Under the pieces are notes generated by a model that saw only the letters and a program-made list of their open reading frames with translations, was not told the DNA's origin and did no database searches. From assembly GCF_000701345.1 (NCBI RefSeq), contig NZ_JNIJ01000009.1, positions 1 to 64,000 on the forward strand: a stretch of 64,000 bases of DNA, in the 5' to 3' direction. The DNA comes from Bradyrhizobium sp. URHD0069. Its GTDB lineage: Bacteria > Pseudomonadota > Alphaproteobacteria > Rhizobiales > Xanthobacteraceae. Within the stretch, counting starts at the first letter, position 1. Each line of letters starts with the position of its first letter. Positions 8,035 to 17,715 of the stretch are shown piece by piece. The position numbers and the translations under genes were made by a program.

Positions 8035-8294
8035 TTTAGGGTTCCTGAGCGCTTACCGATTGCCGTCACGGATGCTCGGCCCGTGCCGGGGCCGGGAGCA
8101 TTCCCGGCCTGAAATCGAGCGTACTGCCGATACGGATACTTTGCTATGGCGAAGGGCGCGATATTACCGGTTTTTTACCCCCGGCGGGTGGCGTCGGGTG
8201 GAAAGGAGTGGAACGCGGTGGAAGGAAGTGCCAGGTTTTATTGGACTTTTGGAGGCGGGTGGAAGCGTATGGATGGCGGTATAACCCGTTTTTT

Positions 8295-8324
8295 GGGTAC
8301 ATGATCCGTGACGGCATTCGGTAA
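8295..8324 (+). pseudogene. 3-prime end of an OmpR-type response-regulator gene (proposed element junction)
   Basis: In frame one, GGG TAC ATG ATC CGT GAC GGC ends in a TAA at 8322 and encodes GYMIRDGIR. This resembles the C-terminus of OmpR-family regulators (GVGYxLR). The stop overlaps the start of the histidine kinase, as in a two-component operon. Nothing upstream codes for the rest of the regulator; instead comes the integrase. The element may therefore have entered the 3-prime end of the regulator gene, whose body would lie beyond the left edge. Between 8035 and 8294 I see no gene. Confidence 0.45.
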
Positions 8325-9777
8325 GCTGATCCGAACCACGGCGTTCCGGTTGACGCTGGCCTATCTGTTTTTGTTCGCGCTGTTTGCCGCTTCCCTGTTG
8401 GGCTATTTCGCCTGGAACACGCGCCGGCTGATCACCGAACAGATCACCACTACGGTGAATGCGGAAACCGGCGAGATCAGTAACATTTTCGCGCGGCGCG
8501 GACTGCGCGGTCTGGTTTCCACGATCGAGAACCGGGCGCTGCGGCCCGGCGCCAACCTCTACCTCGTGACCACGCCGGCGGGGCAGGCGATCGCCGGCAA
8601 TGTCGGCTCGCTGGCGCCGGGCGTGATGGCGACCTCAGGCTGGTCCGAAACCGTCTATCGGCGGCTTGACGATCAGGACAGGGGGGATCACCGGGCCTTG
8701 GTGCACGTCACCGACTTGGGCGGCTTCCGGCTATTGATCGGGCGCGATCTGGAGGAACGCAAGCGGCTGTTCGGCATTGTCGCGAAGGCGGCGCAATGGT
8801 CGCTGCTGGTGGTCATCGTGCTTGGCCTCGGCGGCGGCGTCTTTGTTGCGCGGCGTGTGTTGCGGCGTATTGATGCCATGACCGGCACCACCCAGCGCAT
8901 CATGGCGGGTGATCTGAGCGGCCGGTTGCCGGTCGGGCGCAGCGGCGACGAACTCGACCGTCTGGCGGAAAATCTGAACGCCATGCTGGAGCGGATAGAA
9001 GCCCTGATGATGGGGCTGAAGGAAGTTTCTGACAACATCGCCCACGACCTTAAGACGCCACTGACACGGCTGCGCAATCGCGCCGAGGAGGCGCTGGCGA
9101 AATCCGGCAGTGAGGCCGAATACCGCGGCGCCCTGGAGCGGACCATCGAGGAATCCGACGGCCTGATCCGAACGTTCAATGCCCTATTGATGATCGCGCG
9201 CGCCGAATCCGGGCAGGCACGCGGCAATATGGACGATTTTGACGCCGCCGACGTCGCCAACGACATTCACGAGCTCTACGAGCCGCTTGCAGAAGACGAC
9301 GGCAAGACCCTGCGCGTCAGGACCGAATCGACGCGGCTTCACGGCAACCGCGAATTGATCAGCCAGGCATTGGCCAATCTCGTCGAGAACGCGATCAAAT
9401 ACGGCAAGCCCGTCCCGGCTGCACAGCCGCTGAGTGCCGACGCGGTCGCAGGCACTGAAAACAGTGAGATATTGATCGAAGCCCGGCGCGAAGGCGATCA
9501 GGTGCTGCTGAGCGTCATCGATCACGGGCCGGGAATTCCCGAAGCCGACCGCAAGCATGCGGTGGAACGATTTGTGCGGCTTGAGGCCAGCCGCACCCGG
9601 CCCGGCTCCGGACTTGGATTAAGTCTGGCGTCGGCGGTGGCGACATTGCATGGCGGTGAACTCAGGCTTGGGGACGCTCACCCGGGCCTGACCGCGACAC
9701 TGGCAATCCCGGCGCTTTCGGGCGTCAGCGACAGGCTTGCGGCTCAAACGCCTGATGTGCCACAGAAGGTGGCATGA
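8308..9777 (+). CDS. Two-component sensor histidine kinase
   Basis: The 489-residue inner-membrane kinase has a first membrane helix at about 13-36 and a second at about 163-181, flanking a periplasmic sensor domain of about 125 residues. A HAMP linker (about 180-235) is followed by a HisKA domain with the phosphoacceptor in NIAHDLKTPL (H246). The ATPase part has the N-box NLVENAIKYG (N361), DHGPGI (405-410) and GSGLGL (433-438). The start is GTG, because the nearby ATG at 8301 is out of frame and belongs to the preceding regulator remnant. The stop overlaps the glnE start (ATGA). Its normal partner regulator is missing from this side. Signal and target are unknown. Confidence 0.9.
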   Translation: MTAFGKLIRTTAFRLTLAYLFLFALFAASLLGYFAWNTRRLITEQITTTVNAETGEISNIFARRGLRGLVSTIENRALRPGANLYLVTTPAGQAIAGNVGSLAPGVMATSGWSETVYRRLDDQDRGDHRALVHVTDLGGFRLLIGRDLEERKRLFGIVAKAAQWSLLVVIVLGLGGGVFVARRVLRRIDAMTGTTQRIMAGDLSGRLPVGRSGDELDRLAENLNAMLERIEALMMGLKEVSDNIAHDLKTPLTRLRNRAEEALAKSGSEAEYRGALERTIEESDGLIRTFNALLMIARAESGQARGNMDDFDAADVANDIHELYEPLAEDDGKTLRVRTESTRLHGNRELISQALANLVENAIKYGKPVPAAQPLSADAVAGTENSEILIEARREGDQVLLSVIDHGPGIPEADRKHAVERFVRLEASRTRPGSGLGLSLASAVATLHGGELRLGDAHPGLTATLAIPALSGVSDRLAAQTPDVPQKVA

Positions 9778-12740
9778 TCTCATCCGCGAAGGACGACGCG
9801 GACCAACATTGTCTGGCCGCGCGGTTCGTGGACGGCCCGCATGTGTCCGCTCCTGACAAGGCCGAGCAGCGACTGGCGGGCTGGCGGAGCGATATCGCAC
9901 CGGAACAGGCGGCTGCGATCGACGACCTCATCAGCCGATTTCCGCTCGCTAAAACCATTCTGTTGGGCATCGCAGAAGCCTCTCCCTATCTCTTCGATCT
10001 CGCTCGCGCCGATGCCGCGCGCGCGATCCGGTTGTTGAAAAGCGAACCGGAGACACATCTGGCGCGCTTGATCGAAAAGACGCGCCGCGAGGTGTCAGCT
10101 GCCTCGAGCGAAGTCGATGTGATGCGGCTGCTCCGCCGCATGAAATCGGAGGCAGCCCTGCTGATTGCGCTGTGCGACATCGGTGGCGTCTGGCCGGTCA
10201 TGCAGGTGACGGCGGCCTTGACCGACCTGGCGGTCGCCTCGGTGCAATCGGCGTTGCGCTTTGTGTTGCGGCAGGAGGCTGCGCGAGAACGGCTGTCGCC
10301 GCCGCACCTCGATTCGCCCGAGGACAATAGCGGTCTGGTCGTGCTCGCCATGGGCAAGATGGGTGCCGGTGAGCTGAATTACTCCAGCGACATCGACCTG
10401 ATCGTGTTTTTCGATCCTGCCGCGCCGACGCTTGCGCCGGATATCGAACCGCAGCCGTTCTTCGTGCGCGTCACGCAGGCGCTATCACGGCTGTTACAGC
10501 AGCGCACCGGTGACGGTTACGTGTTCCGCGTTGACCTGCGTTTGCGGCCAGATCCGGCCTCGACGCAAGTGGCGATTTCGACGGAAGCGGCGCTGCATTA
10601 TTACGAACGCGAGGGACGGACCTGGGAACGCGCGGCCATGATCAAGGCGCGGCCCTGCGCCGGCGACGTCTTAGCCGGCGAGGCGCTGGTCGCGGAAATC
10701 GCGCCGTTCGTCTGGCGCAAGCATCTGGATTTCACAGCCCTTGCCGACGTGCACGACATGAAACGGCAGATGCAGACGTTTCGCGGGCAAAGCGAAATCG
10801 CGGTCGAGAGCCACAATGTCAAGGTCGGCCGCGGCGGCATCCGCGAAATCGAGTTTTTTGCGCAGATCCAGCAATTGATCGCCGGCGGCCGGCATCCCGA
10901 ATTGCGGGTGCGGCCGACGCTGGAAGCCTTGAATGTGCTGGCGTCGAGCAACTGGATCACCTTCGAGGCGCGCGACGAGCTGACGGCGGCCTATCTGTTT
11001 TTGCGACGCGTCGAGCATCGGCTGCAAATGATAGCGGACGAGCAGACCCATATCCTGCCTGATAGCGCCGAGGCGGTGGAGCGTTTTGCTTGCTTCCTCG
11101 GCTACGACAGCCGAGCGGCCTTCGCCAGGGATCTGCTTGGCCATCTCAACATCGTGCAGCGGCATTACGGCAAGCTGTTCGAAGGCGATCCGACCGGCAC
11201 TGCGAAACTGCCGGCAGCCGATTACAGCGCCGGTCCGGACGATCCGCGCCTGCTCGAACAGCTGACCACGCTTGGCTTCAAGAAGCCGATCATGGTGGCG
11301 CAGACCGTGCAACAATGGATGATCGGCGACTATCGCGCATTCAGGAGGGAAGCGACGCGCAACGCCTTTGTCGAATTCGTGCCGGCGCTGATCGTTGGCC
11401 TCGCACACGCCGAAGAACCTGATAACGCGGTGGCGGCGTTCGACCGCTTCCTGCAGGCGCTGCAGCGCGGCGGGCGACTGATTTCGCTGCTCAACCAGAA
11501 CCGCGACCTCGTGGCGTTGGTGGCGCTGATCCTCGGCGCCGCGCCGCGTCTCGGCGACATGCTGGCGCGGCAGCCGCAGATCGTGGACGGGTTGATCGAT
11601 CCACGCTTCTTCGGCGCGATGCCGGACCGGCGCGAATTGTCGCTGCGGCTTGCGGCGACGCTGGCGGATGCGAATTCCTACGAGGAGTTTCTCGATCGAT
11701 TGCGATTGTTCGGCCAGGAGAGCCTGTTCCTCATTGGCACGCGCATTCTGTCCGGCACGGTCTCGGCCCAACACGCCAGCGTCGCGTTCGCGGACGTCGC
11801 CGAGGGCATCGTCCATACCGTGCATGGCCTGGTGACCGATCGGTTCGCGGCCCAGCACGGCCGGATTAGGGATCAGGAGACCGCGATCCTCGCAATGGGC
11901 AGGCTTGGCAGCCGTGAGATGACCGCCTCGTCCGATCTCGATCTGATCCTGCTTTATGATTTCGATCCCGAACACCCGGACTCCGATAGCTCGCGATCCC
12001 TGCATGGCGCGCAATATTTTGCGCGCTTCACCCAGCGGCTGATCAGCGCATTTACGACGCGGACGAACTACGGCGTGCTCTACGAGGTCGATATGAGGCT
12101 GCGTCCTTCGGGGCGGGCCGGCCCGGTGGCTTCGCACGTCCAATCATTCGCCGAATATCAGGAGCGCGAAGCCTGGACCTGGGAGCACTTGGCGCTTACC
12201 CGCGCCCGGGTGATTTCAGCGCCGCCGGAATTTCGCAGCAGAATCGAAAGAATAATTCGCGGCGTGCTGACGCGCCGGCGCGATGCCGCCGCTGTTGCCA
12301 ACGACGTGGCGGAGATGCGTCGCGCCATTGCGCTGGAGAAGGGCGAAGCCGACCGCTGGGACCTGAAATATGCCGCCGGCGGCATGGTCGATATCGATTT
12401 CATCGCTCAATATCTCCAGCTTGTTCACGCTGCCGAAAAGCCCGACATTCTCGACGTCAGCACGCTGCATGTGCTCGATAACGCAGTGCGGCTCGGCGTC
12501 CTGCCGCAATCGGCCGCAGAGATCTTGCGTCCGGCGACGCGCCTGTATCACGACCTCACGCAAATTCTGCGGCTCTGCGTCAGTGAAAGGTTCAAGCCGG
12601 AAACAACAGGCGAGGATTTGTTGCGCGTGATGGCGCGGGCCGGCGACGCACCGGACTTCTCGTCGCTCGAGGCGCGCGTCAAGGAGACGCAAACCGAGGT
12701 GCGCCTGATATTTCGCGACCTTGTCGGAGGCCGAACTTAG
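9774..12740 (+). CDS. glnE: Bifunctional glutamine-synthetase adenylyltransferase/adenylyl-removing enzyme
   Basis: GlnE adds AMP to, and phosphorolytically removes AMP from, a tyrosine of glutamine synthetase, matching nitrogen assimilation to demand under PII control. The 988-residue length is normal. Two nucleotidyltransferase domains are visible: GELNYSSDIDLIVFFD near residue 198 (adenylyl-removing half) and GSREMTASSDLDLILLYD near 712 (adenylylating half). Each has the paired aspartates that bind metal, and helical regulatory regions lie between. It overlaps the upstream kinase by four bases and is probably translated with it. A dispersed repeat begins at its stop codon. Confidence 0.97.
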   Translation: MISSAKDDADQHCLAARFVDGPHVSAPDKAEQRLAGWRSDIAPEQAAAIDDLISRFPLAKTILLGIAEASPYLFDLARADAARAIRLLKSEPETHLARLIEKTRREVSAASSEVDVMRLLRRMKSEAALLIALCDIGGVWPVMQVTAALTDLAVASVQSALRFVLRQEAARERLSPPHLDSPEDNSGLVVLAMGKMGAGELNYSSDIDLIVFFDPAAPTLAPDIEPQPFFVRVTQALSRLLQQRTGDGYVFRVDLRLRPDPASTQVAISTEAALHYYEREGRTWERAAMIKARPCAGDVLAGEALVAEIAPFVWRKHLDFTALADVHDMKRQMQTFRGQSEIAVESHNVKVGRGGIREIEFFAQIQQLIAGGRHPELRVRPTLEALNVLASSNWITFEARDELTAAYLFLRRVEHRLQMIADEQTHILPDSAEAVERFACFLGYDSRAAFARDLLGHLNIVQRHYGKLFEGDPTGTAKLPAADYSAGPDDPRLLEQLTTLGFKKPIMVAQTVQQWMIGDYRAFRREATRNAFVEFVPALIVGLAHAEEPDNAVAAFDRFLQALQRGGRLISLLNQNRDLVALVALILGAAPRLGDMLARQPQIVDGLIDPRFFGAMPDRRELSLRLAATLADANSYEEFLDRLRLFGQESLFLIGTRILSGTVSAQHASVAFADVAEGIVHTVHGLVTDRFAAQHGRIRDQETAILAMGRLGSREMTASSDLDLILLYDFDPEHPDSDSSRSLHGAQYFARFTQRLISAFTTRTNYGVLYEVDMRLRPSGRAGPVASHVQSFAEYQEREAWTWEHLALTRARVISAPPEFRSRIERIIRGVLTRRRDAAAVANDVAEMRRAIALEKGEADRWDLKYAAGGMVDIDFIAQYLQLVHAAEKPDILDVSTLHVLDNAVRLGVLPQSAAEILRPATRLYHDLTQILRLCVSERFKPETTGEDLLRVMARAGDAPDFSSLEARVKETQTEVRLIFRDLVGGRT

Positions 12741-12838
12741 AGCGCTTTCAAGCGAAGTGGAGACCGGTTCGCATCAACAAAACGTCAAATCGAGAAGCCA
12801 GGGCCCCGTCTCGATTATCGAAACGGAAAAGAGCTCTA
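12738..12838. repeat. Dispersed rhizobial intergenic repeat
   Basis: The segment begins AGAGCGCTTTCAAGCGAAGT and ends in an imperfect hairpin (TCTCGATTATCGAAAC) followed by GGAAAAGAGCTCTAGG. I recognise this as a common multi-copy intergenic repeat of Bradyrhizobium and relatives. It fills the whole gap between two convergent genes, overlaps both stop codons, and may act as a bidirectional terminator. Copy number cannot be judged here. Confidence 0.7.
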
Positions 12839-15160
12839 GGCGGCGACGGAAATTCTCGCTCTGTCGATGCGCACATCGCGCGGCAGCGATACGCAGACGA
12901 CGGTGCCGGTGCCAAGTTTCGAGCGCAGCCGCATCGATCCGCCATGCAGAGTGGTCAGGGATCGCGCGATGGCCAATCCAAGCCCCGAGCCATGATAGGT
13001 CTTGGTGAGCTGGCTCTCGACCTGCTCGAATGGCCTGCCGAGCCGCGCCAGCGAGTGCGGCGCGATCCCGATACCGGTGTCGGCAATCATCAGCATGATC
13101 GAACCGCGCCGCACCCGGCTGCGGACCACCACCTTGCCGCCTTCGGGTGTGAATTTGACCGCGTTCGACAGCAGGTTGACGATGATCTGCTTGATGGCGC
13201 GGCGGTCCGCCACCACCGGAATCGTTCCCTCGATATCGGCGTCGAGCACCAGATTCTTGTCTTCGGCGCGCCCGGAGACCACGCGCAGGGATTCCGCCAG
13301 CGTTTTGGAAAGGTCGAGCTGCTCCAGGTCGAGCTTCATCCGGCCGGCTTCGATCTTCGACATATCCAGGATGTCGTTGATGACTTCGAGCAGATAGTGG
13401 CCGCTGGTGAGGATGTCGTGACAGTATTCCTGATACTTCTCCGAACCGAGCGATCCGAACATGCCGCTTTCCATGATCTCGGAAAATCCGATGATGGCGT
13501 TGAGCGGCGTGCGTAGCTCGTGGCTCATATTGGCAAGGAATTTGGATTTGGTCTGGTTGGCTTCCTCGGCGCGAGTTTTTTCTTTGGAATATTTTTCGGC
13601 GAGGTCGGCGAGTTCGAGGGCTTGCTGTTCGAGCGCGGTTTGCGAACGTTTCAGGTCGATCACGCTGGCGCGCAGGCGGAGGTCGTTGTCGACGAGTTTC
13701 TGCTCGTGCTCCTTGATGCGGGTGATATCGGTGCCGACCGAGACGTAGCCGCCGTCCTTGGTGCGACGCTCGCTGATATGCAGCCAACTGCCGTCTTCGA
13801 GCTGCGCCTCGAAGGTGCGGGCGCCCGGCGCCTGGCTGCCGGTTTCGTGCAGCCGGGTGCGAACCTCCGGCATACTGCCGACTTCGATCACGGTCTCATA
13901 AGACGTGCCCGGCGTTACCGCCGAATCCGGCAGCTTGTGCAGTCGCTGGAAATGCGAGTTGCAAAGCACCAGGCGGTCGCCCGCATCCCATAGCACGAAC
14001 GCTTCGGGGATGGTCTCGATCGCATCGCGCAGCCGCAAGTCGGCCTCCACGGTCTTTTCGGCGAGGCTCTTTTGCTCGGTGATATCGACGGCAATGCCGA
14101 TCAGGTGCATTCCTGCATCGGCGGCGCCGTGGCTGAGCTCGCAGCGGACCCGCAGCCAGATCCAGTGGCCGTCGGTGTGCTGCATGCGGAAGGTCTGGTC
14201 GATGTGGTCGATCTTGGCGGAAATAAGCTGCTCGGCGATCGCGAACAGGTCGATGTCATCGGATTTCACCAGCGCGTTGACCTCGCCGAAAGTCAGCAGG
14301 TCGCTCCGGGTGTCTAGCCCCAGCAGCGTGAACATCGATTGCGACCAGAAGATTCTGCCGCGCGACAAGTCCCAATCCCACAATCCGCAACGTCCGCGAT
14401 TGAGCGCGGTATCGATACGGCCGCGCACGGCGTCATTAATGAGATCGCCTTCGCGTGCGCGGGTCGATTGCCAATGGAATGCAAAGCCCAGGATCAGGAC
14501 GACAAAACCGGTAGTAGCCGAAAGCGTCACCGATAAGGCCGCGTCCGACCGCCAAAGCGAGTCGACCTCTTCCTGGATGATAATGACCTGACCGGGCAGC
14601 GATTTGACGGCGTGCTGAACAGCCAGCGCGCTATTGCCGTTCGGCAACGTAATGTCGGTCACGCCAGCCTGCTGCCCCGGCGCGCTCAGCGGCAGCGCCG
14701 CACTGACAACGTCCAGAAGCTTGGCGGTATCGCCGAGCGCAGCTTCGATCGGCACGCGGGCGAGTACGCGCTGGTCCGCGCCGGTGACGATGACATGCCG
14801 GCCGGCGGCGACGGCCCACGACGGAATGAGGCCGGGCAGCAGGAGCTGCAGGCGATCAAATGATGCCGCGCGATCCTGTCGGACAGACGCGATGCGGTCG
14901 AGACGCTCGGCAAGAAAATCGGCGACAGCCGCCAGATCCCGCTTCATCGACGCGCGCTTTTGCCGGTTATGATCGACGACCTGCACGAACGCGCCAAGAC
15001 AAATGGTGATCAGGAAGGCAATAATCAGGGTAGGCACTGCACGGCGAAGCGCAGGCTCCGCTACCAACAGCCGGTGATAGGCCGGTTTCGCGATCGATTG
15101 CGCCAATCCCTTGATCGAATCGGATTGGACGCACGTGCTCGCCGCGTGTGCGCGCGCCAT
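12836..15160 (-). CDS. PAS-domain sensor histidine kinase (PleC-like architecture)
   Basis: From the ATG at 15160, supported by GAGGGGG eight bases upstream, the protein has 774 residues. Membrane helices at about 41-62 and 208-228 enclose a periplasmic domain. Two cytoplasmic PAS-type domains follow (WDWDLSRGRIFWSQSMFTLL and IPEAFVLWDAGDRLVL). A coiled coil (about 485-535) leads to the HisKA motif FLANMSHELRTPLNAIIGFS (His near 547). The HATPase has NLLSNAVKFTPEGG, DTGIGI and GSGLGL. The order recalls PleC, which governs DivK phosphorylation in alphaproteobacterial cell-cycle control, but orthology is not shown. No receiver domain is attached and no regulator lies next to it. Confidence 0.88.
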   Translation of the reverse strand: MARAHAASTCVQSDSIKGLAQSIAKPAYHRLLVAEPALRRAVPTLIIAFLITICLGAFVQVVDHNRQKRASMKRDLAAVADFLAERLDRIASVRQDRAASFDRLQLLLPGLIPSWAVAAGRHVIVTGADQRVLARVPIEAALGDTAKLLDVVSAALPLSAPGQQAGVTDITLPNGNSALAVQHAVKSLPGQVIIIQEEVDSLWRSDAALSVTLSATTGFVVLILGFAFHWQSTRAREGDLINDAVRGRIDTALNRGRCGLWDWDLSRGRIFWSQSMFTLLGLDTRSDLLTFGEVNALVKSDDIDLFAIAEQLISAKIDHIDQTFRMQHTDGHWIWLRVRCELSHGAADAGMHLIGIAVDITEQKSLAEKTVEADLRLRDAIETIPEAFVLWDAGDRLVLCNSHFQRLHKLPDSAVTPGTSYETVIEVGSMPEVRTRLHETGSQAPGARTFEAQLEDGSWLHISERRTKDGGYVSVGTDITRIKEHEQKLVDNDLRLRASVIDLKRSQTALEQQALELADLAEKYSKEKTRAEEANQTKSKFLANMSHELRTPLNAIIGFSEIMESGMFGSLGSEKYQEYCHDILTSGHYLLEVINDILDMSKIEAGRMKLDLEQLDLSKTLAESLRVVSGRAEDKNLVLDADIEGTIPVVADRRAIKQIIVNLLSNAVKFTPEGGKVVVRSRVRRGSIMLMIADTGIGIAPHSLARLGRPFEQVESQLTKTYHGSGLGLAIARSLTTLHGGSMRLRSKLGTGTVVCVSLPRDVRIDRARISVAA

Positions 15161-15383
15161 GCTTTGACCCCCTCGGAAATCTCTTTTGCACCCCGTTCGG
15201 AAGAGCCCCAGCCGCCTCCGAATCACAGCGATTTGAATCCAGTTTTTGCGGGCTGTCGAGAGTCAACGATTCGTTAATGCAAATAAATATTGTCCACGCC
15301 GAATCGAGGCGGTTGAATGCCTGCAAAATTACACCCAAAGTGAGTCCGAAACGGGAACGCGCGCCGGCGTTCAAAAAATCTCG

Positions 15384-16760
15384 CTATGCGTCTGGCGGCT
15401 CGGCGTGGCTGATGACGCGTTTCACGGTCGGAAACGCGCGGCGCAACGCACGCTCGATCTCATCGACGCTCTCGTGAACCTTGATCACGCTCATCGAGGG
15501 CGCGGCGCGGCAATGGAAGTTCACGATCTCACCGGCGTCGGTATTGCGTACCCGCACACTATGGATGTCATGGATCGCGCCATTAGCGGCGAAACCCGAC
15601 AGTGCGCCCTTGATGGTTTCGACGCGATCGGGCGGGGCATCGGTGCCCAGCGGCAATTCCGGTTCGAGCGGCTCGATATGGGTGTCGACTTCGACGTCCT
15701 CGCCGAATTCATCGCGGATGCTGCGCTCCAGCTCATGGGCGATAGCGTGCGCCGCCGCGAGCGGCATATCGCCGTCGACTTCGAGGTCGATGCTGACGGT
15801 CAACTTGCCGCCGAGATCGTGCACGGTGACGTGGTGGACGGCGAGACCGGAATTGCGGGCGATCACCATGATGCGTTCGCGCACACTCTCGTTGTCGCGC
15901 GCGACCGGCACCGCGGTAAACGTCAGGTCGGCATCTTTCAGGGCTTTTGTGACCGCCTCCTGCGCCCTGCGTTTGATCTCCTCGACACGATCGATCGGGT
16001 AGGTGCGCGGCACCTGCACGATCGCGTCGATGAAGTGCGTCGACCCGACCATCCGCATCCGCAGCCGTCCGACATCAACCACGCCGGGCACGGTCCGGAT
16101 CGCGGCCGTGGCTCGCTCAGACGCGCCTTCCGGTGCGCGGTCGAGCAGGGTTTCGACGGTGGAGCGCGCCAGCCGCAATCCCAGCAAGGAGATAAGGACG
16201 GCCACTGCGATCGCAGCGGCGGCGTCCCCCCAGGCGAAGCCGAACGCCGACAATCCAAGTCCGATGATAACCGCGCTTGACCCGAACACGTCCGACGCGA
16301 AATGCAGGGCGTCGGCTTCCAGCGCCTGACTTTTGGTATCGAGAGCGGTGCGATGCAACGCGCGGGCGCGCCAGAAATTCACTGCGATATCGACCAGCAG
16401 AAGAACAAATGGAATGGCGGACAGCGTCGGCGGAGGCGCGCCTTCACGCAGATGGCTGTACGCCTGCACCAAGATGCCGCCCGCCAGAACGTAGAGCATC
16501 GCGATCACGCCCAGCGCCGACAGGCTTTCGATCTTGCCGTGGCCGTAGTGATGTTCCTCGTCGGCCGGGCGGTCGGAAACCCGCACCACCATCCAGGTGA
16601 TGACGGTCGCGACCAGGTCGACCGAACTGTGCAGGGCTTCGGAGATTAGCGCGAGACTGCCGATGGCAATACCGACCACGAATTTGGCCGCGGCCATGGC
16701 GGCGCTGGCAAAAATCGAAATGACGGCGACGCGGGATTTGACGTTGTGAATGGGAGTCAT
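15384..16760 (-). CDS. Cation diffusion facilitator (CDF) family metal efflux transporter
   Basis: The proton-coupled exporter is read as 458 residues from MTPIHNVKSRVAV; a longer start at 16823 is possible. Six membrane helices cover about 20-230. The metal-site motifs ALHSSVD in helix 2 and ADALHFASD in helix 5 are intact. A HxYGHGK-type loop (EEHHYGHGKIESLSAL) follows helix 2. The long C-terminal cytoplasmic part contains two tandem CDF dimerisation-like modules, which makes it longer than the usual 300 residues. Substrate (Zn, Fe, Mn or Co) cannot be read from sequence alone. It stands alone. Confidence 0.92.
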   Translation of the reverse strand: MTPIHNVKSRVAVISIFASAAMAAAKFVVGIAIGSLALISEALHSSVDLVATVITWMVVRVSDRPADEEHHYGHGKIESLSALGVIAMLYVLAGGILVQAYSHLREGAPPPTLSAIPFVLLLVDIAVNFWRARALHRTALDTKSQALEADALHFASDVFGSSAVIIGLGLSAFGFAWGDAAAAIAVAVLISLLGLRLARSTVETLLDRAPEGASERATAAIRTVPGVVDVGRLRMRMVGSTHFIDAIVQVPRTYPIDRVEEIKRRAQEAVTKALKDADLTFTAVPVARDNESVRERIMVIARNSGLAVHHVTVHDLGGKLTVSIDLEVDGDMPLAAAHAIAHELERSIRDEFGEDVEVDTHIEPLEPELPLGTDAPPDRVETIKGALSGFAANGAIHDIHSVRVRNTDAGEIVNFHCRAAPSMSVIKVHESVDEIERALRRAFPTVKRVISHAEPPDA

Positions 16761-16970
16761 GGGTGGCGGTTTAGCAGTCCATGTCCCAACATTAAAGCTG
16801 ACAGTCGTCCGCGCAATCGCCACTCAATTGCAGGAGCGATTAGCGGAAGCGCGATTTGTTGCGAATTGTTCTGAGTTAAGAGAATAGGCGACATTTCAGA
16901 TGCAACTCCGCAATCTCGCGGCGCGATGCGCCCGAGGTCTGTAAAATCATTCGCCCCAAAAGTAAGAGGG

Positions 16971-17080
16971 CGCAGGGAATGCCGGGTGCTTGCTGCACCC
17001 GCGGTCTCGTGTGCAAATGTGTGCAAAAGAAACGCACACGAGCATACAGGTACAGTCGGAGCAGTCCGGCATTCCCTGCG
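16971..17080. repeat. Structured dispersed element with nested inverted repeats
   Basis: A perfect 15-bp inverted repeat, CGCAGGGAATGCCGG (16971-16985) and its complement (17066-17080), encloses a second perfect 9-bp pair CTCGTGTGC/GCACACGAG and a GGGTGC/GCACCC pair. The following 300 bases (to about 17395) look like the rest of the same unit. I recall this sequence as a multi-copy intergenic element in Bradyrhizobiaceae. No credible gene is found in 16761-17529. Confidence 0.65.
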
Positions 17081-17529
17081 CAATGGTTTTACGGCTTATG
17101 CCGTGCTCTCCCCGGCGACGAATTCGGCTTGTCACCGTCGCTGACGGATTGAAGGATTGTCTAAACCCGGTTGGGTCGACGTTCCTCCGCCAGCTTGACA
17201 CCAGCAACGGGTGCCAGGACCACACGGTTTTGCCGTACGCAGCCTCGCCGGTCGTCTGCACGCTGTGTTCGCTCACGGATCGAAGCCCGCCCTGCAAACA
17301 CGACCACGCGCCCGACGCTGCCGCGTCCACCGCATCCCGCCCCAACGTTCGTGACGATGGCCAACGCCCCTCTACCGGCACGGGATAGGGGCGACATAGA
17401 TCTGATTTGGGTCAGGCGGGAAGGGGAATATTTTCTTAGCTAGATCTGGACAGGTAGCATCACGTTGATCTGGTTGTGAAAATCAGGCGGAAGGCGCAGG
17501 GCGACTGGCCCCAGATCTGACCGGAGCGG

Positions 17530-17586
17530 ATGCTCGTCAGGCTCATGACCTGAAGGTCATAGGTTCGAATCCTATCGCCGCAACCA
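17530..17586 (+). pseudogene. 3-prime part of an initiator tRNA (tRNA-fMet, CAT), probable attachment-site remnant
   Basis: The anticodon arm TCAGG-CTCATGA-CCTGA (anticodon CAT at 17544-17546), the T arm ATAGG-TTCGAAT-CCTAT, and the end CGCCGCA-A-CCA are all intact. The GCTCGTCAGG lead-in is typical of tRNA-fMet. The 5-prime acceptor strand that should pair with CGCCGCA is absent and the D arm is shortened, so this is not a working tRNA. Such 3-prime copies are what tRNA-targeting integrases leave at island borders. Confidence 0.7.
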
Positions 17587-17715
17587 AACAAGCCTCAGAA
17601 AGCCCCCAGTAGGGCGGCTTGCTGGGGAAACGCTGTCCTGGGCGCAACCAACTCTTGATCGACAGTCAAAGAATCACGCAGAAGTAGCGCAGTCGGATGA
17701 GACAAAGGACTGTCT

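Noticed and set aside
10671..12143. 490-codon minus-strand frame inside glnE
   Set aside because: Antisense of glnE with histidine/arginine-rich low-information sequence.
15246..16280. Long plus-strand open frame of 344 codons opposite the cation transporter gene
   Set aside because: It is the antisense shadow of a clear CDF transporter; high GC keeps antisense frames open and the sequence has no domain.
17530..17586. Functional tRNA-Met
   Set aside because: Anticodon and T arms are good, but the 5-prime acceptor strand does not exist and the D arm is too short.
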